Assembly (NCBI GenBank): GCA_024998815.1
Contig: JACEUQ010000001.1
Location: forward strand, 62,001-126,000
DNA length: 64,000 nucleotides
Origin: Opitutus sp.
GTDB taxonomy: Bacteria; Verrucomicrobiota; Verrucomicrobiia; Opitutales; Opitutaceae
Direction: 5' to 3'
Made by a program: the position numbers and the translations under genes. Each line of letters starts with the position of its first letter. Position 1 is the first letter of the stretch. The notes beneath the pieces are model-generated. The model was not told the origin of the DNA and searched no databases. It saw nothing but the letters and a program-made list of their open reading frames with translations. This document shows positions 12,157-19,732 of the stretch, piece by piece.

Positions 12157-12645
12157 TTATCCCGCGTTGGCGACGGCCATCACAAACAGCACGATCATCG
12201 CCAGCGCGCAGAGCAACCGGCCGATCGTTGAAAGCAGGAAACCCACTGCCGCGCCGACCCCCGCCAGCAACGACGCCCGGTTGGTTTTTTGCGCGATGAG
12301 TTTTTCGGCCACGACCGCGCCGAGCACGGTGCCGAGCAGCAGCATCGGCAGGGAGAAAAACATCCCGATCACCGCGCCGCCACCCGCGCCGAGCATCCCC
12401 CACTTGCCGCCACCGAAGGCTCGTGTTCCCAGAATCACGCCGACGAAATCGACGAGCACCGAAAGCAGTCAAAAACCGGCGATCCAGCCGAGCACCGCCC
12501 ACGAAATGTCACCCGGCAGGAGCAGTTTGTGCACAACCATCGCCAGTAGGATCAGCGTGGTTCCCGGCAACAGCGGAATCACCACCCCGGCCAGGCCGAT
12601 CAGCGTGAACAGGGCCGTGAGCGTCCAAACGACATAGGTTTCCAT
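12157..12645 (-). pseudogene. DUF456 family membrane protein interrupted by an in-frame stop
   Basis: Reading the minus strand from ATG at 12645-12643 gives a protein beginning METYVVWTLTALFTLIGL, with GVVIPLLPGTTLIL, up to GWIAGF at residue 58. Then comes TGA (12469-12471), and the same frame continues LLSVLVDFVGVILGTRAFGGGKWG to the stop at 12157. The full frame is 162 codons, the size of DUF456 proteins, which are small multi-helix membrane proteins with a glycine-rich central repeat and no firm function. Codon 59 is normally hydrophobic in this helix, so a single substitution (for example from TGC, TGG or CGA) explains the break. Alternatives are a sequencing error, or a shorter protein restarting at GTG 12459. 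Confidence 0.75.
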
Positions 12646-12699
12646 AAAAAGAGGGACAGCGGCGGGAGGTTAAAAGTAGCGCAGGTTTTGCCGCCAAAA

Positions 12700-12772
12700 A
12701 GTAGCGCAGACTTCCAGTCTGCATTGTTTTCGTAGGGCAAGTCCCCGAGGCAGACTGGAAGTCCGCGCTACT
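12700..12772. repeat. Palindromic hairpin repeat, copy 1
   Basis: Arms of 23 bp (12700-12722 and 12750-12772) are inverted copies with one mismatch around a 27-bp loop. Each arm begins AGTAGCGCAGACTTCCAGTC. A third partial copy (AGTAGCGCAG) lies at 12675-12684. The same arms occur at 15109-15167, so this is a dispersed repeat family. Intergenic location and symmetric arms fit a REP/MITE-like element. Confidence 0.85.
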
Positions 12773-12815
12773 TTTCGGGCAATTTAATCGGCGCCCCGCC
12801 CCGCGCCCCCACGCC

Positions 12816-13217
12816 TCAGCGCAGGTGGCGCTCGATGAGCTTATAGAGCTCGATGGAGTTCTTTTTGTCGCCGCCGGTTCCCCAGCGGATCTTGAGGATC
12901 GTCTGGCGGCTGTTGATTTCGGCGATGCTCACGTAAACCTTTTCGTCCTTGGTTGTTCGCGCAAAAAGTTCGCCAGAAAAGGTCTCCAGTTTGCTGCTTT
13001 TGATCTCGAACAGGCCGAGCTCGCGAAACGCCTTTTGGGTGGCGGCATAGGTGGCCGGCGCAGTCGAGTTCACCACCATGCGGAATTCGTTGAGTTGGTA
13101 AACCGCCGTGGTGTCCCCGGAGGAGTCGAGGTTGACCGTGCTGCAGCCGGCGAGGGCGAACACGATCCCAGTGGCCAGGAGAGCGGAACGGAGGATTGGA
13201 ACGGAGGTGATCTTCAT
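12816..13217 (-). CDS. Small putative lipoprotein (DUF3568-like)
   Basis: A 133-residue protein with a lipoprotein signal: MKITSVPILRS, a hydrophobic core, then LAGC as lipobox with the lipidated cysteine near residue 25. The mature part, with Y-x-L-N-E-F, T-Y-x-A-T-x-K-A-F-R-E-L-G, then T-x-D-E-K-V-Y-V and a C-terminal E-L-Y-K-L-I-E, resembles the DUF3568 family of small bacterial lipoproteins. The ATG at 13217 is chosen because the signal peptide begins there; a longer frame extends further upstream without a sensible N-terminus. It is divergent from purE. Role unknown. Confidence 0.75.
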   Translation of the reverse strand: MKITSVPILRSALLATGIVFALAGCSTVNLDSSGDTTAVYQLNEFRMVVNSTAPATYAATQKAFRELGLFEIKSSKLETFSGELFARTTKDEKVYVSIAEINSRQTILKIRWGTGGDKKNSIELYKLIERHLR

Positions 13218-13319
13218 ACGATTAGGGGCTAAGCAAGTCGCACTCGGCACGGGATTCAAGCTATCCACGTGAAAACCAGTTTGCGGTCGGCCCTCGGGTT
13301 GGTTTATCGCTTTCCGCCT

Positions 13320-13808
13320 ATGGCAAAGCCACTTGTCGGCATCATTATGGGAAGCACCTCCGATTGGAGCACGATGGAACACGCTGCACAGACGCTCAAA
13401 GCGCTGGGTATCGCCGCCGAGCATCTGGTTGTGAGCGCTCACCGCACTCCGGAAAAAATGTATGACTACGCCAAAACCGCGGAAAAACGCGGGCTGAAGG
13501 TCATCATCGCCGGTGCTGGCGGCGCCGCTCACTTGCCGGGCATGACCGCCGCGCTCACCCCGCTGCCCGTGCTCGGGGTTCCGGTGGAGTCGCACACACT
13601 CAAGGGCGTGGACTCGCTGTATTCGATCGTGCAAATGCCCGGCGGTATTCCCGTGGCGACCTTCGCCATCGGCAAGGCCGGGGCGATCAACGCGGCGCTC
13701 TTTGCCGCCGCCATCCTCTCAACGGGTGGCGACAAGAAGGTTAAACAAGCCCTCGACGCTTTCCGTGCCGAGCAGACCTCCAAAGTCCTCGACGCCAAAC
13801 TCCCCTAA
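13320..13808 (+). CDS. purE: N5-carboxyaminoimidazole ribonucleotide mutase
   Basis: A 162-residue class I PurE, which converts N5-CAIR to CAIR in purine synthesis. Motifs seen are [10 protein letters not shown] at the N-terminus, [21 protein letters not shown] and PVLGVPVES, all active-site elements of the octameric enzyme. The start is ATG 13320, giving the usual N-terminus MAKPLVGII; the frame is open upstream but unlike PurE. purK follows after an 81-bp spacer filled with a heptanucleotide repeat, so the two act in sequence and are probably co-transcribed. Confidence 0.96.
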   Translation: MAKPLVGIIMGSTSDWSTMEHAAQTLKALGIAAEHLVVSAHRTPEKMYDYAKTAEKRGLKVIIAGAGGAAHLPGMTAALTPLPVLGVPVESHTLKGVDSLYSIVQMPGGIPVATFAIGKAGAINAALFAAAILSTGGDKKVKQALDAFRAEQTSKVLDAKLP

Positions 13809-13813
13809 ATCCC

Positions 13814-13884
13814 AGCTAGTAGCTCTCAGCTCTAAGCTAATAGCTCCCAGCTCCCAGCTCCAAGCTCTCAGCTCCCAGCTCCTT
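13814..13884. repeat. Heptanucleotide tandem repeat (AGCTCCC type) between purE and purK
   Basis: About ten units with a 7-bp period: AGCTAGT, AGCTCTC, AGCTCTA, AGCTAAT, AGCTCCC, AGCTCCC, AGCTCCA, AGCTCTC, AGCTCCC, AGCTCC. Each keeps AGCT and varies in the last three bases. It occupies nearly the whole purE-purK spacer. The same family occurs inside the giant uvrA gene (20.3, 21.6, 22.0, 23.5 and 24.1 kb). Confidence 0.95.
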
Positions 13885-13889
13885 TCCCC

Positions 13890-15032
13890 ATGATTATTCA
13901 TCCCGGTAAAACGATCGGTGTCCTCGGTGGCGGCCAACTCGGCCGCATGTTCGCCCACGCGGCCGAGCGGCTCGGCTTTCGGGTGCACATCTATGAGCCC
14001 GAGGCCAACGGTCCTGCCGGCGAGGTGTCCGCTATGGAGGTTAATCGCCCCTACACCGACCTGGTCGCGCTGAAGGCCTTTGCCCACACCGTCGATGTGC
14101 TCACTTACGAGTTCGAAAACATCCCCACCGAGCCGCTGGGTGAGATCGGCCACCACGCCCAGTTGCGCCCGCATTGGAGCGTGTTGGAAACCTGCCAGAA
14201 CCGCATGCGCGAGAAAAACTGGCTGCGTAAAAACGCATTCCCTCACGTGCCTTTCGCTGAGGTCGAGGCCGGCGACGACCTCGCCGCCGCCATCCGCCGC
14301 ATGGGCCTGCCGTGCGTGGTGAAAACCGCCGACTTTGGTTACGACGGCAAGGGCCAGATCAAGGTCGCCGACGAGGCCTCGCTGGCCAAGGCGCTGGCCG
14401 CCTTCAGCAAACAACGCTGCGTCATCGAGAAATTCATCGACTTCAAGTGCGAGCTCTCGGTCATCGTGGCCCGCTCCAGCATTGGCGAAGTGAAGGCCTT
14501 TCCAGTCGCCGAAAACATCCATACCCGCCACATCCTCGACTTCTCCATCGTGCCGGCCCGGGTTAACGCTGCGGTGCTGGCCGACGCCGAGAAACTCGCC
14601 CTCGCCATCGTCGAAAAACTCGACGTCGTCGGCCTGTTGGCGATCGAACTGTTCCTCACCGACCGCGGCGAACTCTTGGTCAACGAACTCGCGCCGCGCC
14701 CGCACAACTCCGGCCATTGGACGCTCGACGCCTGCGTGACCTCGCAATTTGAGCAACACGTGCGCGCCGTGTGCGGCCTGCCGCTGGGCGATGTTTCGGT
14801 CGTCTCGCCCGTGGTGATGGTTAACATCCTCGGCGACGCCTGGAAATGGGACAACGGTTACCTCGCCGGCGACGCCAACTGGGAGGCGATTCTGGCCGAG
14901 CCCCGCGCCAAGTTACACCTTTACGGCAAAAAAGAGCCGCGCATCGGCCGCAAGATGGGCCACTTCACTGTCACCGCCGCCACCGCCGACGCCGCGCTCG
15001 ACGCAGCCCGAGCGCTCAAGGCCAAGCTCTGA
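13890..15032 (+). CDS. purK: N5-carboxyaminoimidazole ribonucleotide synthase
   Basis: A 380-residue ATP-grasp ligase making N5-CAIR from AIR, bicarbonate and ATP, the substrate of PurE. It opens with a Rossmann-like IGVLGGGQLGRMFAHAA, then has VVKTADFGYDGKGQ in the ATP-grasp region, and ELAPRPHNSGHWTLDACVTSQFEQH, the signature C-terminal part of PurK. Length is normal. A palindromic repeat follows at 15066-15201 and probably ends the transcript. Confidence 0.96.
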   Translation: MIIHPGKTIGVLGGGQLGRMFAHAAERLGFRVHIYEPEANGPAGEVSAMEVNRPYTDLVALKAFAHTVDVLTYEFENIPTEPLGEIGHHAQLRPHWSVLETCQNRMREKNWLRKNAFPHVPFAEVEAGDDLAAAIRRMGLPCVVKTADFGYDGKGQIKVADEASLAKALAAFSKQRCVIEKFIDFKCELSVIVARSSIGEVKAFPVAENIHTRHILDFSIVPARVNAAVLADAEKLALAIVEKLDVVGLLAIELFLTDRGELLVNELAPRPHNSGHWTLDACVTSQFEQHVRAVCGLPLGDVSVVSPVVMVNILGDAWKWDNGYLAGDANWEAILAEPRAKLHLYGKKEPRIGRKMGHFTVTAATADAALDAARALKAKL

Positions 15033-15065
15033 TTGCCGGCCGCTCGGACCCGCCAAGTTCTTAAG

Positions 15066-15201
15066 CCTTAGAGCGTTTTAAATAAAGCTATAGCCACAAG
15101 TGGCCTGAAGTAGCGCAGACTTCCAGTCTGCATTCTCAGTCAAAGCAGACTGGAAGTCTGCGCTACTTCAAACGGCTACAGATTAAATTAAGACGCTTTA
15201 G
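15066..15201. repeat. Palindromic hairpin repeat, copy 2 (longer element)
   Basis: Inner arms at 15109-15131 and 15145-15167 are 23 bp, the same arms as at 12700-12772. Outside them, imperfect arms continue: about 15068-15095 (TTAGAGCGTTTTAAATAAAG) against about 15174-15201 (AATTAAGACGCTTTAG). Together they form an inverted repeat of about 135 bp with no coding potential, as expected of a MITE or folded repeat after purK. Confidence 0.8.
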
Positions 15202-15310
15202 GGCGGGCCCTGTGCAGCTCGGTGTAACCCCTCCGCAGTTTGTTTTTCCACCTCCAAAATTGCGCCTTGGATTCGGCGCCAGCGCCCGCCACCGTGTCGG
15301 CTTTTAATTT

Positions 15311-16669
15311 ATGAAAATCTGCTGCATTGGCGCTGGTTACGTGGGTGGTCCGACCATGGCGGTGATCGCCCTGAAGGCTCCGGATATCCAGGTGACGGTC
15401 GTGGACATGAACACCACCCGCATCGCGGCTTGGAACTCCGACACCCTGCCCATCTACGAGCCCGGCCTCGACGCCGTCGTCAAAGAGGCCCGCGGCCGTA
15501 ATCTCTTTTTCTCCACTGACGTGAAGGGCGCCATCGCCGCCGCCGACATCATTTTTGTCTCCGTCAACACCCCGACCAAGACCTACGGGGTCGGCGCCGG
15601 CCGGGCCGCCGACCTGCGTTTCATTGAGTCGGTTGCCCGCACCATCGCCGAGGTCTCGACCACGCCGAAGATCATCGTCGAAAAGTCCACCATCCCGGTG
15701 AAAACCGCCGAGACGATTCAGCAGATCCTCGCCGCCAACACCAGTGGCGTGTCGTTCCAGGTGTTGTCCAATCCCGAGTTTTTGGCCGAAGGCACAGCGG
15801 TGCCCGACCTCTTTAACCCCGACCGCGTCCTCATCGGTGGCGAACGCACGCCGGCTGGCGATGCCGCCGTGGCCAAGCTCGTCAGCGTTTACGCCCGCTG
15901 GGTGCCCACCGAGCGCATCCTCACTACAAACCTGTGGTCCTCCGAGCTCTCCAAACTGGTGGCCAACGCCTTCCTCGCCCAACGCATCTCCTCGATCAAT
16001 TCCATCTCCGCGTTGTGCGAGGCGACCGGCGCCGACGTCGACGAGGTGGCCAACGCCATCGGCAAGGATTCCCGCATCGGTCCCAAGTTCCTCAAGGCCT
16101 CGGTGGGCTTCGGCGGCTCCTGTTTCCAGAAGGACATTTTGAACCTGGTCTATATCTGCGAAACCCTGGGTTTGCCCGAGGTGGCGGCCTATTGGAACGG
16201 CGTGGTGGCGATGAACGATTACCAAAAACAGCGCTTCTCGGCCAAAATCGTGCGCTCGCTGTTCAACACGGTGGCCGACAAACGCATCGCGGTGTTGGGC
16301 TTCGCTTTTAAAAAAGACACCAACGACACCCGTGAAACCGCCGCCATCAACGTGGTGCGCGACCTGCTCGCCGAGCAGGCCAACGTGGTGGTTTACGACC
16401 CCAAAGTTCCGGCCGCCGAAATCATCACCGACGTGCTCGGCAAAGGGCAGTCGAACCCGCGCCTGAGCGTGGCGGCCAGCGCTTACGAGGCGTGCCACGG
16501 GGCTCATGCCGTCGCGATCGTGACCGAGTGGGACGCGTTCAAAACCCTCGACTACGCGAAGGTGTTTGAGGGCATGCAGAAACCGGCCTTCCTTTTCGAC
16601 GGCCGCAACATCGTCGATCTGGCCGCGCTGCGCGCCCTCGGTTTCCGTGCCCACGGCATCGGGCGCTGA
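15311..16669 (+). CDS. ugd: UDP-glucose 6-dehydrogenase (or related UDP-sugar dehydrogenase)
   Basis: A 452-residue NAD-dependent dehydrogenase with an N-terminal Rossmann fold ([18 protein letters not shown]), [37 protein letters not shown], and the catalytic cysteine in [19 protein letters not shown] (Cys about 271), followed by [10 protein letters not shown]. The GSCFQKD-x-LNLVYICE form is the one shared with eukaryotic UGDH rather than the shorter proteobacterial Ugd. It makes UDP-glucuronate for polysaccharides or glycolipids. No glycosyltransferase operon adjoins it. Confidence 0.92.
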   Translation: MKICCIGAGYVGGPTMAVIALKAPDIQVTVVDMNTTRIAAWNSDTLPIYEPGLDAVVKEARGRNLFFSTDVKGAIAAADIIFVSVNTPTKTYGVGAGRAADLRFIESVARTIAEVSTTPKIIVEKSTIPVKTAETIQQILAANTSGVSFQVLSNPEFLAEGTAVPDLFNPDRVLIGGERTPAGDAAVAKLVSVYARWVPTERILTTNLWSSELSKLVANAFLAQRISSINSISALCEATGADVDEVANAIGKDSRIGPKFLKASVGFGGSCFQKDILNLVYICETLGLPEVAAYWNGVVAMNDYQKQRFSAKIVRSLFNTVADKRIAVLGFAFKKDTNDTRETAAINVVRDLLAEQANVVVYDPKVPAAEIITDVLGKGQSNPRLSVAASAYEACHGAHAVAIVTEWDAFKTLDYAKVFEGMQKPAFLFDGRNIVDLAALRALGFRAHGIGR

Positions 16670-16729
16670 GCGCGGACGGGGGCGGAGTCCGGTTATCCTC
16701 ATTGGCGTTCAAGTTGAGGTATACGGCAT

Positions 16730-16799
16730 CCTTGAGCTCACGCTCAAGGCCACACGCTTGACGAACACACTCCTCGTGGCCTTGAGCGTGAGCTCAGGG
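16730..16799. repeat. Inverted repeat of the CTTGAGC family, copy upstream of the 190-aa gene
   Basis: Arms of 24 bp at 16730-16753 and 16776-16799 are inverted copies (left arm CCTTGAGCTCACGCTCAAGG..., right arm ...CCTTGAGCGTGAGCTCA) with a 22-bp spacer. The same arms occur on the other side of the next gene at 17548-17780. Confidence 0.85.
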
Positions 16800-16851
16800 T
16801 GTTTAGATCGCCTGTCCTGCCGCTGAAGTTAAAGCGCTCCTATTCGGGCGC

Positions 16852-17424
16852 TCAGACCAGGCAAGGCGGCGGGGCAGTGAAATCTTTGTGGTAAATAACC
16901 TTGGGCGTCTCGCCTTGGTAGGCCACATACCAGCAGCCGATCTTTCCGTTGGAAGCAGTCCGGTGTAGCAGGCGGGCCACCTCGCCCTTACGGATTAAAA
17001 CGAACGAATAAATTGAGCGGGTGGGCGTCCGGGTCAGGCCGAGTTTGATTAAGCCGGTGGTGTCGCAAAAATACCGGTGCTTTAAACTGGCGCCATCGCT
17101 CAGGCGGACCACTTCAATCGGGCACTCGCCAGCGAAGTCAGGAGGCAGGTAGAGATTTACGGCGAGAAAGAGGTCGTTGGCGGTATCTGCCGGGTCAGCG
17201 GCGGTGGCATGGACCTGGTACCGGTTTTGGATCTCAATCTGGGCACTCTCCAATTGGATGCCGCCGGGGATGGCTTTTTCCGCCGCGGGGTTTTCGGCAT
17301 CGAGGTGGATCACGCAGGGGGCATTGCGGCTGCCCCAGAGTAAAGCGCGGCCGTGTTCACCGGTGACCACACGGCCCTTTAGTTTATCGAGTGTTCCGGT
17401 CCGGCTGAGAATGCGTAAAATCAT
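16852..17424 (-). CDS. Uncharacterised protein bracketed by repeats
   Basis: A 190-residue protein not recognised. It starts MILRILSRTGTLDKLKGRVV, has no signal peptide, and is rich in beta-strand-like segments (NDLFLAVNLYLPPDF, IEVVRLSDGASLKHRYFC, SIYSFVLIRKGEVARLL, KIGCWYVAYQGETPKVIYH). The pattern is that of a small beta-rich cytoplasmic protein. Coding quality (GC-rich third positions, full-length frame) supports a real gene. It stands alone on the minus strand between two sets of the same palindromic repeat. Confidence 0.6.
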   Translation of the reverse strand: MILRILSRTGTLDKLKGRVVTGEHGRALLWGSRNAPCVIHLDAENPAAEKAIPGGIQLESAQIEIQNRYQVHATAADPADTANDLFLAVNLYLPPDFAGECPIEVVRLSDGASLKHRYFCDTTGLIKLGLTRTPTRSIYSFVLIRKGEVARLLHRTASNGKIGCWYVAYQGETPKVIYHKDFTAPPPCLV

Positions 17425-17547
17425 GGGTTGTTAAAAAGGGGCGGCCACACGGTGGTCGCGGGCTGGAAGGGGTTTCACTGATTTGGGGTTTAAACAAGAG
17501 CAATGTCCGCCGGGGGCCACGAGTGCGGGGAACAGTTGGGGAAAACA

Positions 17548-17780
17548 CCTTGAGCTCACGCTCAAGGCCACCGGGATTGTGTTCACGGAAGAGCGTGGCC
17601 TTGAGCGTGAGCTCAAGGATTCCGTAATGGCGTTCACGTCAGCGTGGCTTTGAGCGTGAGCTCAAGGATTCCGTAATGGCGTTCACGGAAGAGCGTGGCC
17701 TTGAGCGTGAGCTCAAGGATTCCGTAATGGCGTTCACGGCAGAGCGTGGCCTTGAGCGTGAGCTCAAGGATTCCGTAACT
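17548..17780. repeat. 51-bp tandem repeat with palindromic core
   Basis: An inverted pair (17548-17571 / 17596-17619) runs into a tandem array. The block containing GCGTGGCCTTGAGCGTGAGC begins at about 17593, 17642, 17693 and 17744, giving periods of 49, 51 and 51 bp. Each unit carries CTTGAGCGTGAGCTCAAG (an imperfect palindrome), then GATTCCGTAATGGCGTTCAC. No coding potential. It sits downstream of the split UvrA module gene (which ends at 17811) and might affect its 3' end. Confidence 0.9.
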
Positions 17781-17810
17781 CTCAATATGTAATTGAATTA
17801 GTGTTAGCCC

Positions 17811-18905
17811 CTACCGGTTGAGCTTAGCTTTCAGGTACGGCGCGGTGGGGCTGCTCTTGAGTTTCAATAACCCGGCCAGCGGGCCTTGGTACAACAGCTC
17901 GCCGCCGTCGGGGCCGCCCACCGGGCCGAGTTCGACAATATAATCAGCCTCCGCCAGCAGGTCCAAGTGGTGCTCGATCACCACCACGGTGTGGCCTTGC
18001 TCGACCAGCGAATGCAGCACGTGGATCAACTTTTCGCAGTCGCTCAGGTGCAAGCCGATGGTCGGCTCCTCCAGCAGGTAGAGGTTTTTAACCGCGATGC
18101 CGCGCGAGCGTTCCTTGTAACTGGCCAAGCCGTGGGCCAGCTCGGTCACCAGTTTGAGCCGCTGGGCTTCGCCGCCGGAGAGCGTCGGCGAGGATTGGCC
18201 GAGCGTGAGGTAACCGAGTCCGCAATCGACCATCAGTTTGCAGACCTGGGCGAGCTGCGAGTGGAAGTCGAAAAACACCGCCGCCTCCTCGAAGGTGAGT
18301 TGGAGAACTTGGCCGATATTTTTCCCCTTCCAGGTGATGTCGGCCAGATCCGCACTGTATCGCGTGCCGTGGCACTCGTCGCACGGCAGGTAGGTGTCGG
18401 GCATGAAGGCCATTTCCAGTTTGATCCGCCCGCCGCCGGAGCAGGTTTCGCAGCGCCCGCCGGCGGTGTTGAAGGAAAACCGGCCGGCCGAGTAGCCGTG
18501 GATTTTCGATTCGGGCAGCGACGCGAAGAAGGTGCGGATCAGGTCGAAAATCCCCAGGTAGGTCGCCGGGGTGGAGCGCGGGGTTTTACCGATGGGCGAC
18601 TGGTCGACCTCGATCACGGTTTTAAAGCCCTCGGCGCCGCGCAAATCGAGGAACGGCACGGTGCCGGCCGGTTCGGGGGCGAAGCCGGTGGCGTTGAGGA
18701 ATTCGCGGCCGGTGAGTTTGGACTTCTTCTCCTTGATCGCGTGGCTGACCGCCGGGTAAAGCACGTCGCGAAACAGGGTGGATTTACCCGCCCCGCTGGG
18801 GCCGGCGACCATGATCAAGCGCCCGAGCGGCAGGCGCAGGTCGAAGTGCTTCAGGTTGCGGAAACACACGCCGTTGAGCGTGAGCCAAGTGAGTTCGGAG
18901 GGCAT
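17811..18905 (-). CDS. UvrA-type ABC module, free-standing (fourth module of a split tandem UvrA)
   Basis: A 364-residue protein equal to a second UvrA half: Walker A GPSGAGKST (35-43), VDQSPIGKTPRSTPATY (100-116), zinc CxxC pairs CETC (152-155) and CDEC (175-178), Q-loop region, and signature LSGGEAQRL (242-250). Walker B is LYLLEEPT, with glutamate (279) where aspartate is normal but the catalytic glutamate retained. There is no first half of its own. The three-module protein encoded just upstream on the same strand (19733-24934) ends exactly at the linker that would precede this module. I infer that the two genes are parts of one former four-module UvrA and that their products act together. 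Confidence 0.85.
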   Translation of the reverse strand: MPSELTWLTLNGVCFRNLKHFDLRLPLGRLIMVAGPSGAGKSTLFRDVLYPAVSHAIKEKKSKLTGREFLNATGFAPEPAGTVPFLDLRGAEGFKTVIEVDQSPIGKTPRSTPATYLGIFDLIRTFFASLPESKIHGYSAGRFSFNTAGGRCETCSGGGRIKLEMAFMPDTYLPCDECHGTRYSADLADITWKGKNIGQVLQLTFEEAAVFFDFHSQLAQVCKLMVDCGLGYLTLGQSSPTLSGGEAQRLKLVTELAHGLASYKERSRGIAVKNLYLLEEPTIGLHLSDCEKLIHVLHSLVEQGHTVVVIEHHLDLLAEADYIVELGPVGGPDGGELLYQGPLAGLLKLKSSPTAPYLKAKLNR

Positions 18906-18947
18906 GAAAACGGGGGCGATAAGTAACCGCGCTTTGGGTGCGATTGT

Positions 18948-19373
18948 TTATGAAAGCAGGTGGTAAGCAGCGGGTCCGCCGATAACGCAGGTGGTGTCGA
19001 GGCCGCGGTCGAACGTGGCTAGCCGCGCGTGCCGAGAAACGGCGAGGGCAAGCAGGTAAATGTCGGTCAGTTGGTTTGCGGTGGGTAAACGCGGGAAGCG
19101 GCGTGCGTCGAGTAGCGAGTGGTTGTCGGGCCAGAATTGGTGACCTGGGGCGGCGGTGAGTTTTACTAGCAACTCGCGGGCGGCCGCAGTGGAGCCTGGA
19201 CCGCGCGGATAGGCGGGATTGCCGAGGATGCGCATGAAAGCGTTTTCGGTCAGCGGGCAAGTGGCCCAGCCGTCGCGCACCGCATGTTCGGTGAAAAAGC
19301 GCAGCGCAGCATCACCATGGGGGTGACCGGCCTCGCCTAACGCGATGAGCAGGTTGGCGTCGAAGAGAAACAT
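18948..19373 (-). CDS. vapC: VapC-family PIN-domain toxin
   Basis: A 141-residue PIN-domain ribonuclease. The acidic metal-binding residues are in place: Asp5 (FLFDANLLI), Glu43 (LTENAFMRIL), Asp104 (LTDIYLLALA) and Asp122 (TFDRGL). VapC toxins cut tRNA or rRNA when not bound by VapB. The gene overlaps the VapB stop by one base, and the pair lies between two pieces of the UvrA-type gene system, 42 bp from the fourth module. Confidence 0.87.
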   Translation of the reverse strand: MFLFDANLLIALGEAGHPHGDAALRFFTEHAVRDGWATCPLTENAFMRILGNPAYPRGPGSTAAARELLVKLTAAPGHQFWPDNHSLLDARRFPRLPTANQLTDIYLLALAVSRHARLATFDRGLDTTCVIGGPAAYHLLS

Positions 19374-19669
19374 CAGAGTGGTCGGTCGGGGTTTAGGGCG
19401 CGGTCGAGTTCTTCTTGGTCGATGGCATCCTGAATTTTTTGAATGTCCTCCATCGTAACGACGACACCTCGATCTCGTTTGAGCCGTAGAATGCCGAAGG
19501 GCCCGGTTTCGTAGAGAGTGGAGTCGAAGGCGGGCGTGGCTGGTGCGGGCTGCTGGATTTCGCGGCGTAGGGCGTGCTCGACGATGGCCTTGAGCGTGGT
19601 GTGGCGGCGGGCGGCGACGGATTTGGCCTCAATCAGCAAATCGTCAGGAAGATCCAAGGTGGTTTTCAT
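19373..19669 (-). CDS. vapB: VapB-family antitoxin
   Basis: A 98-residue protein starting MKTTLDLPDDLLIEAKSVAARRHTT, a ribbon-helix-helix DNA-binding N-terminus (KTTLDLPDDLL then a helix with TTLKAIVEHALR), as in VapB antitoxins. The C-terminus is charged and probably wraps VapC. It is the first gene of the pair, 63 bp downstream of the end of the three-module UvrA-type gene. It likely autoregulates the pair, although no operator could be identified. Confidence 0.85.
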   Translation of the reverse strand: MKTTLDLPDDLLIEAKSVAARRHTTLKAIVEHALRREIQQPAPATPAFDSTLYETGPFGILRLKRDRGVVVTMEDIQKIQDAIDQEELDRALNPDRPL

Positions 19670-19732
19670 ATATGGGCCACGATATGGTTTTATGGGTGGG
19701 GTGCAAGTTGTGGCGCACGAGGGGCGTCGATT

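Noticed and set aside
12157-12645. Selenocysteine at the in-frame TGA of the DUF456 gene
   Set aside because: The codon is in a hydrophobic helix of a non-redox protein family and no convincing SECIS-like hairpin directly follows.
13814-13884. Heptad arrays considered as CRISPR or regulator-binding iterons
   Set aside because: Units are directly contiguous and degenerate, with no spacers; related arrays lie inside coding sequence, which does not fit iterons.
13719-14759. 346-codon minus-strand frame opposite purK
   Set aside because: Antisense shadow; it also runs through the heptad repeat.
15188-16702. 504-codon open frame on the minus strand opposite ugd
   Set aside because: It is the mirror of a clear UDP-sugar dehydrogenase; high GC keeps the antisense frame open and the translation resembles no protein family.
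17548-17780. Tandem array considered as a CRISPR
   Set aside because: Units are 49-51 bp with no unique spacers; the repeated sequence is continuous and palindromic, and no cas genes are near.
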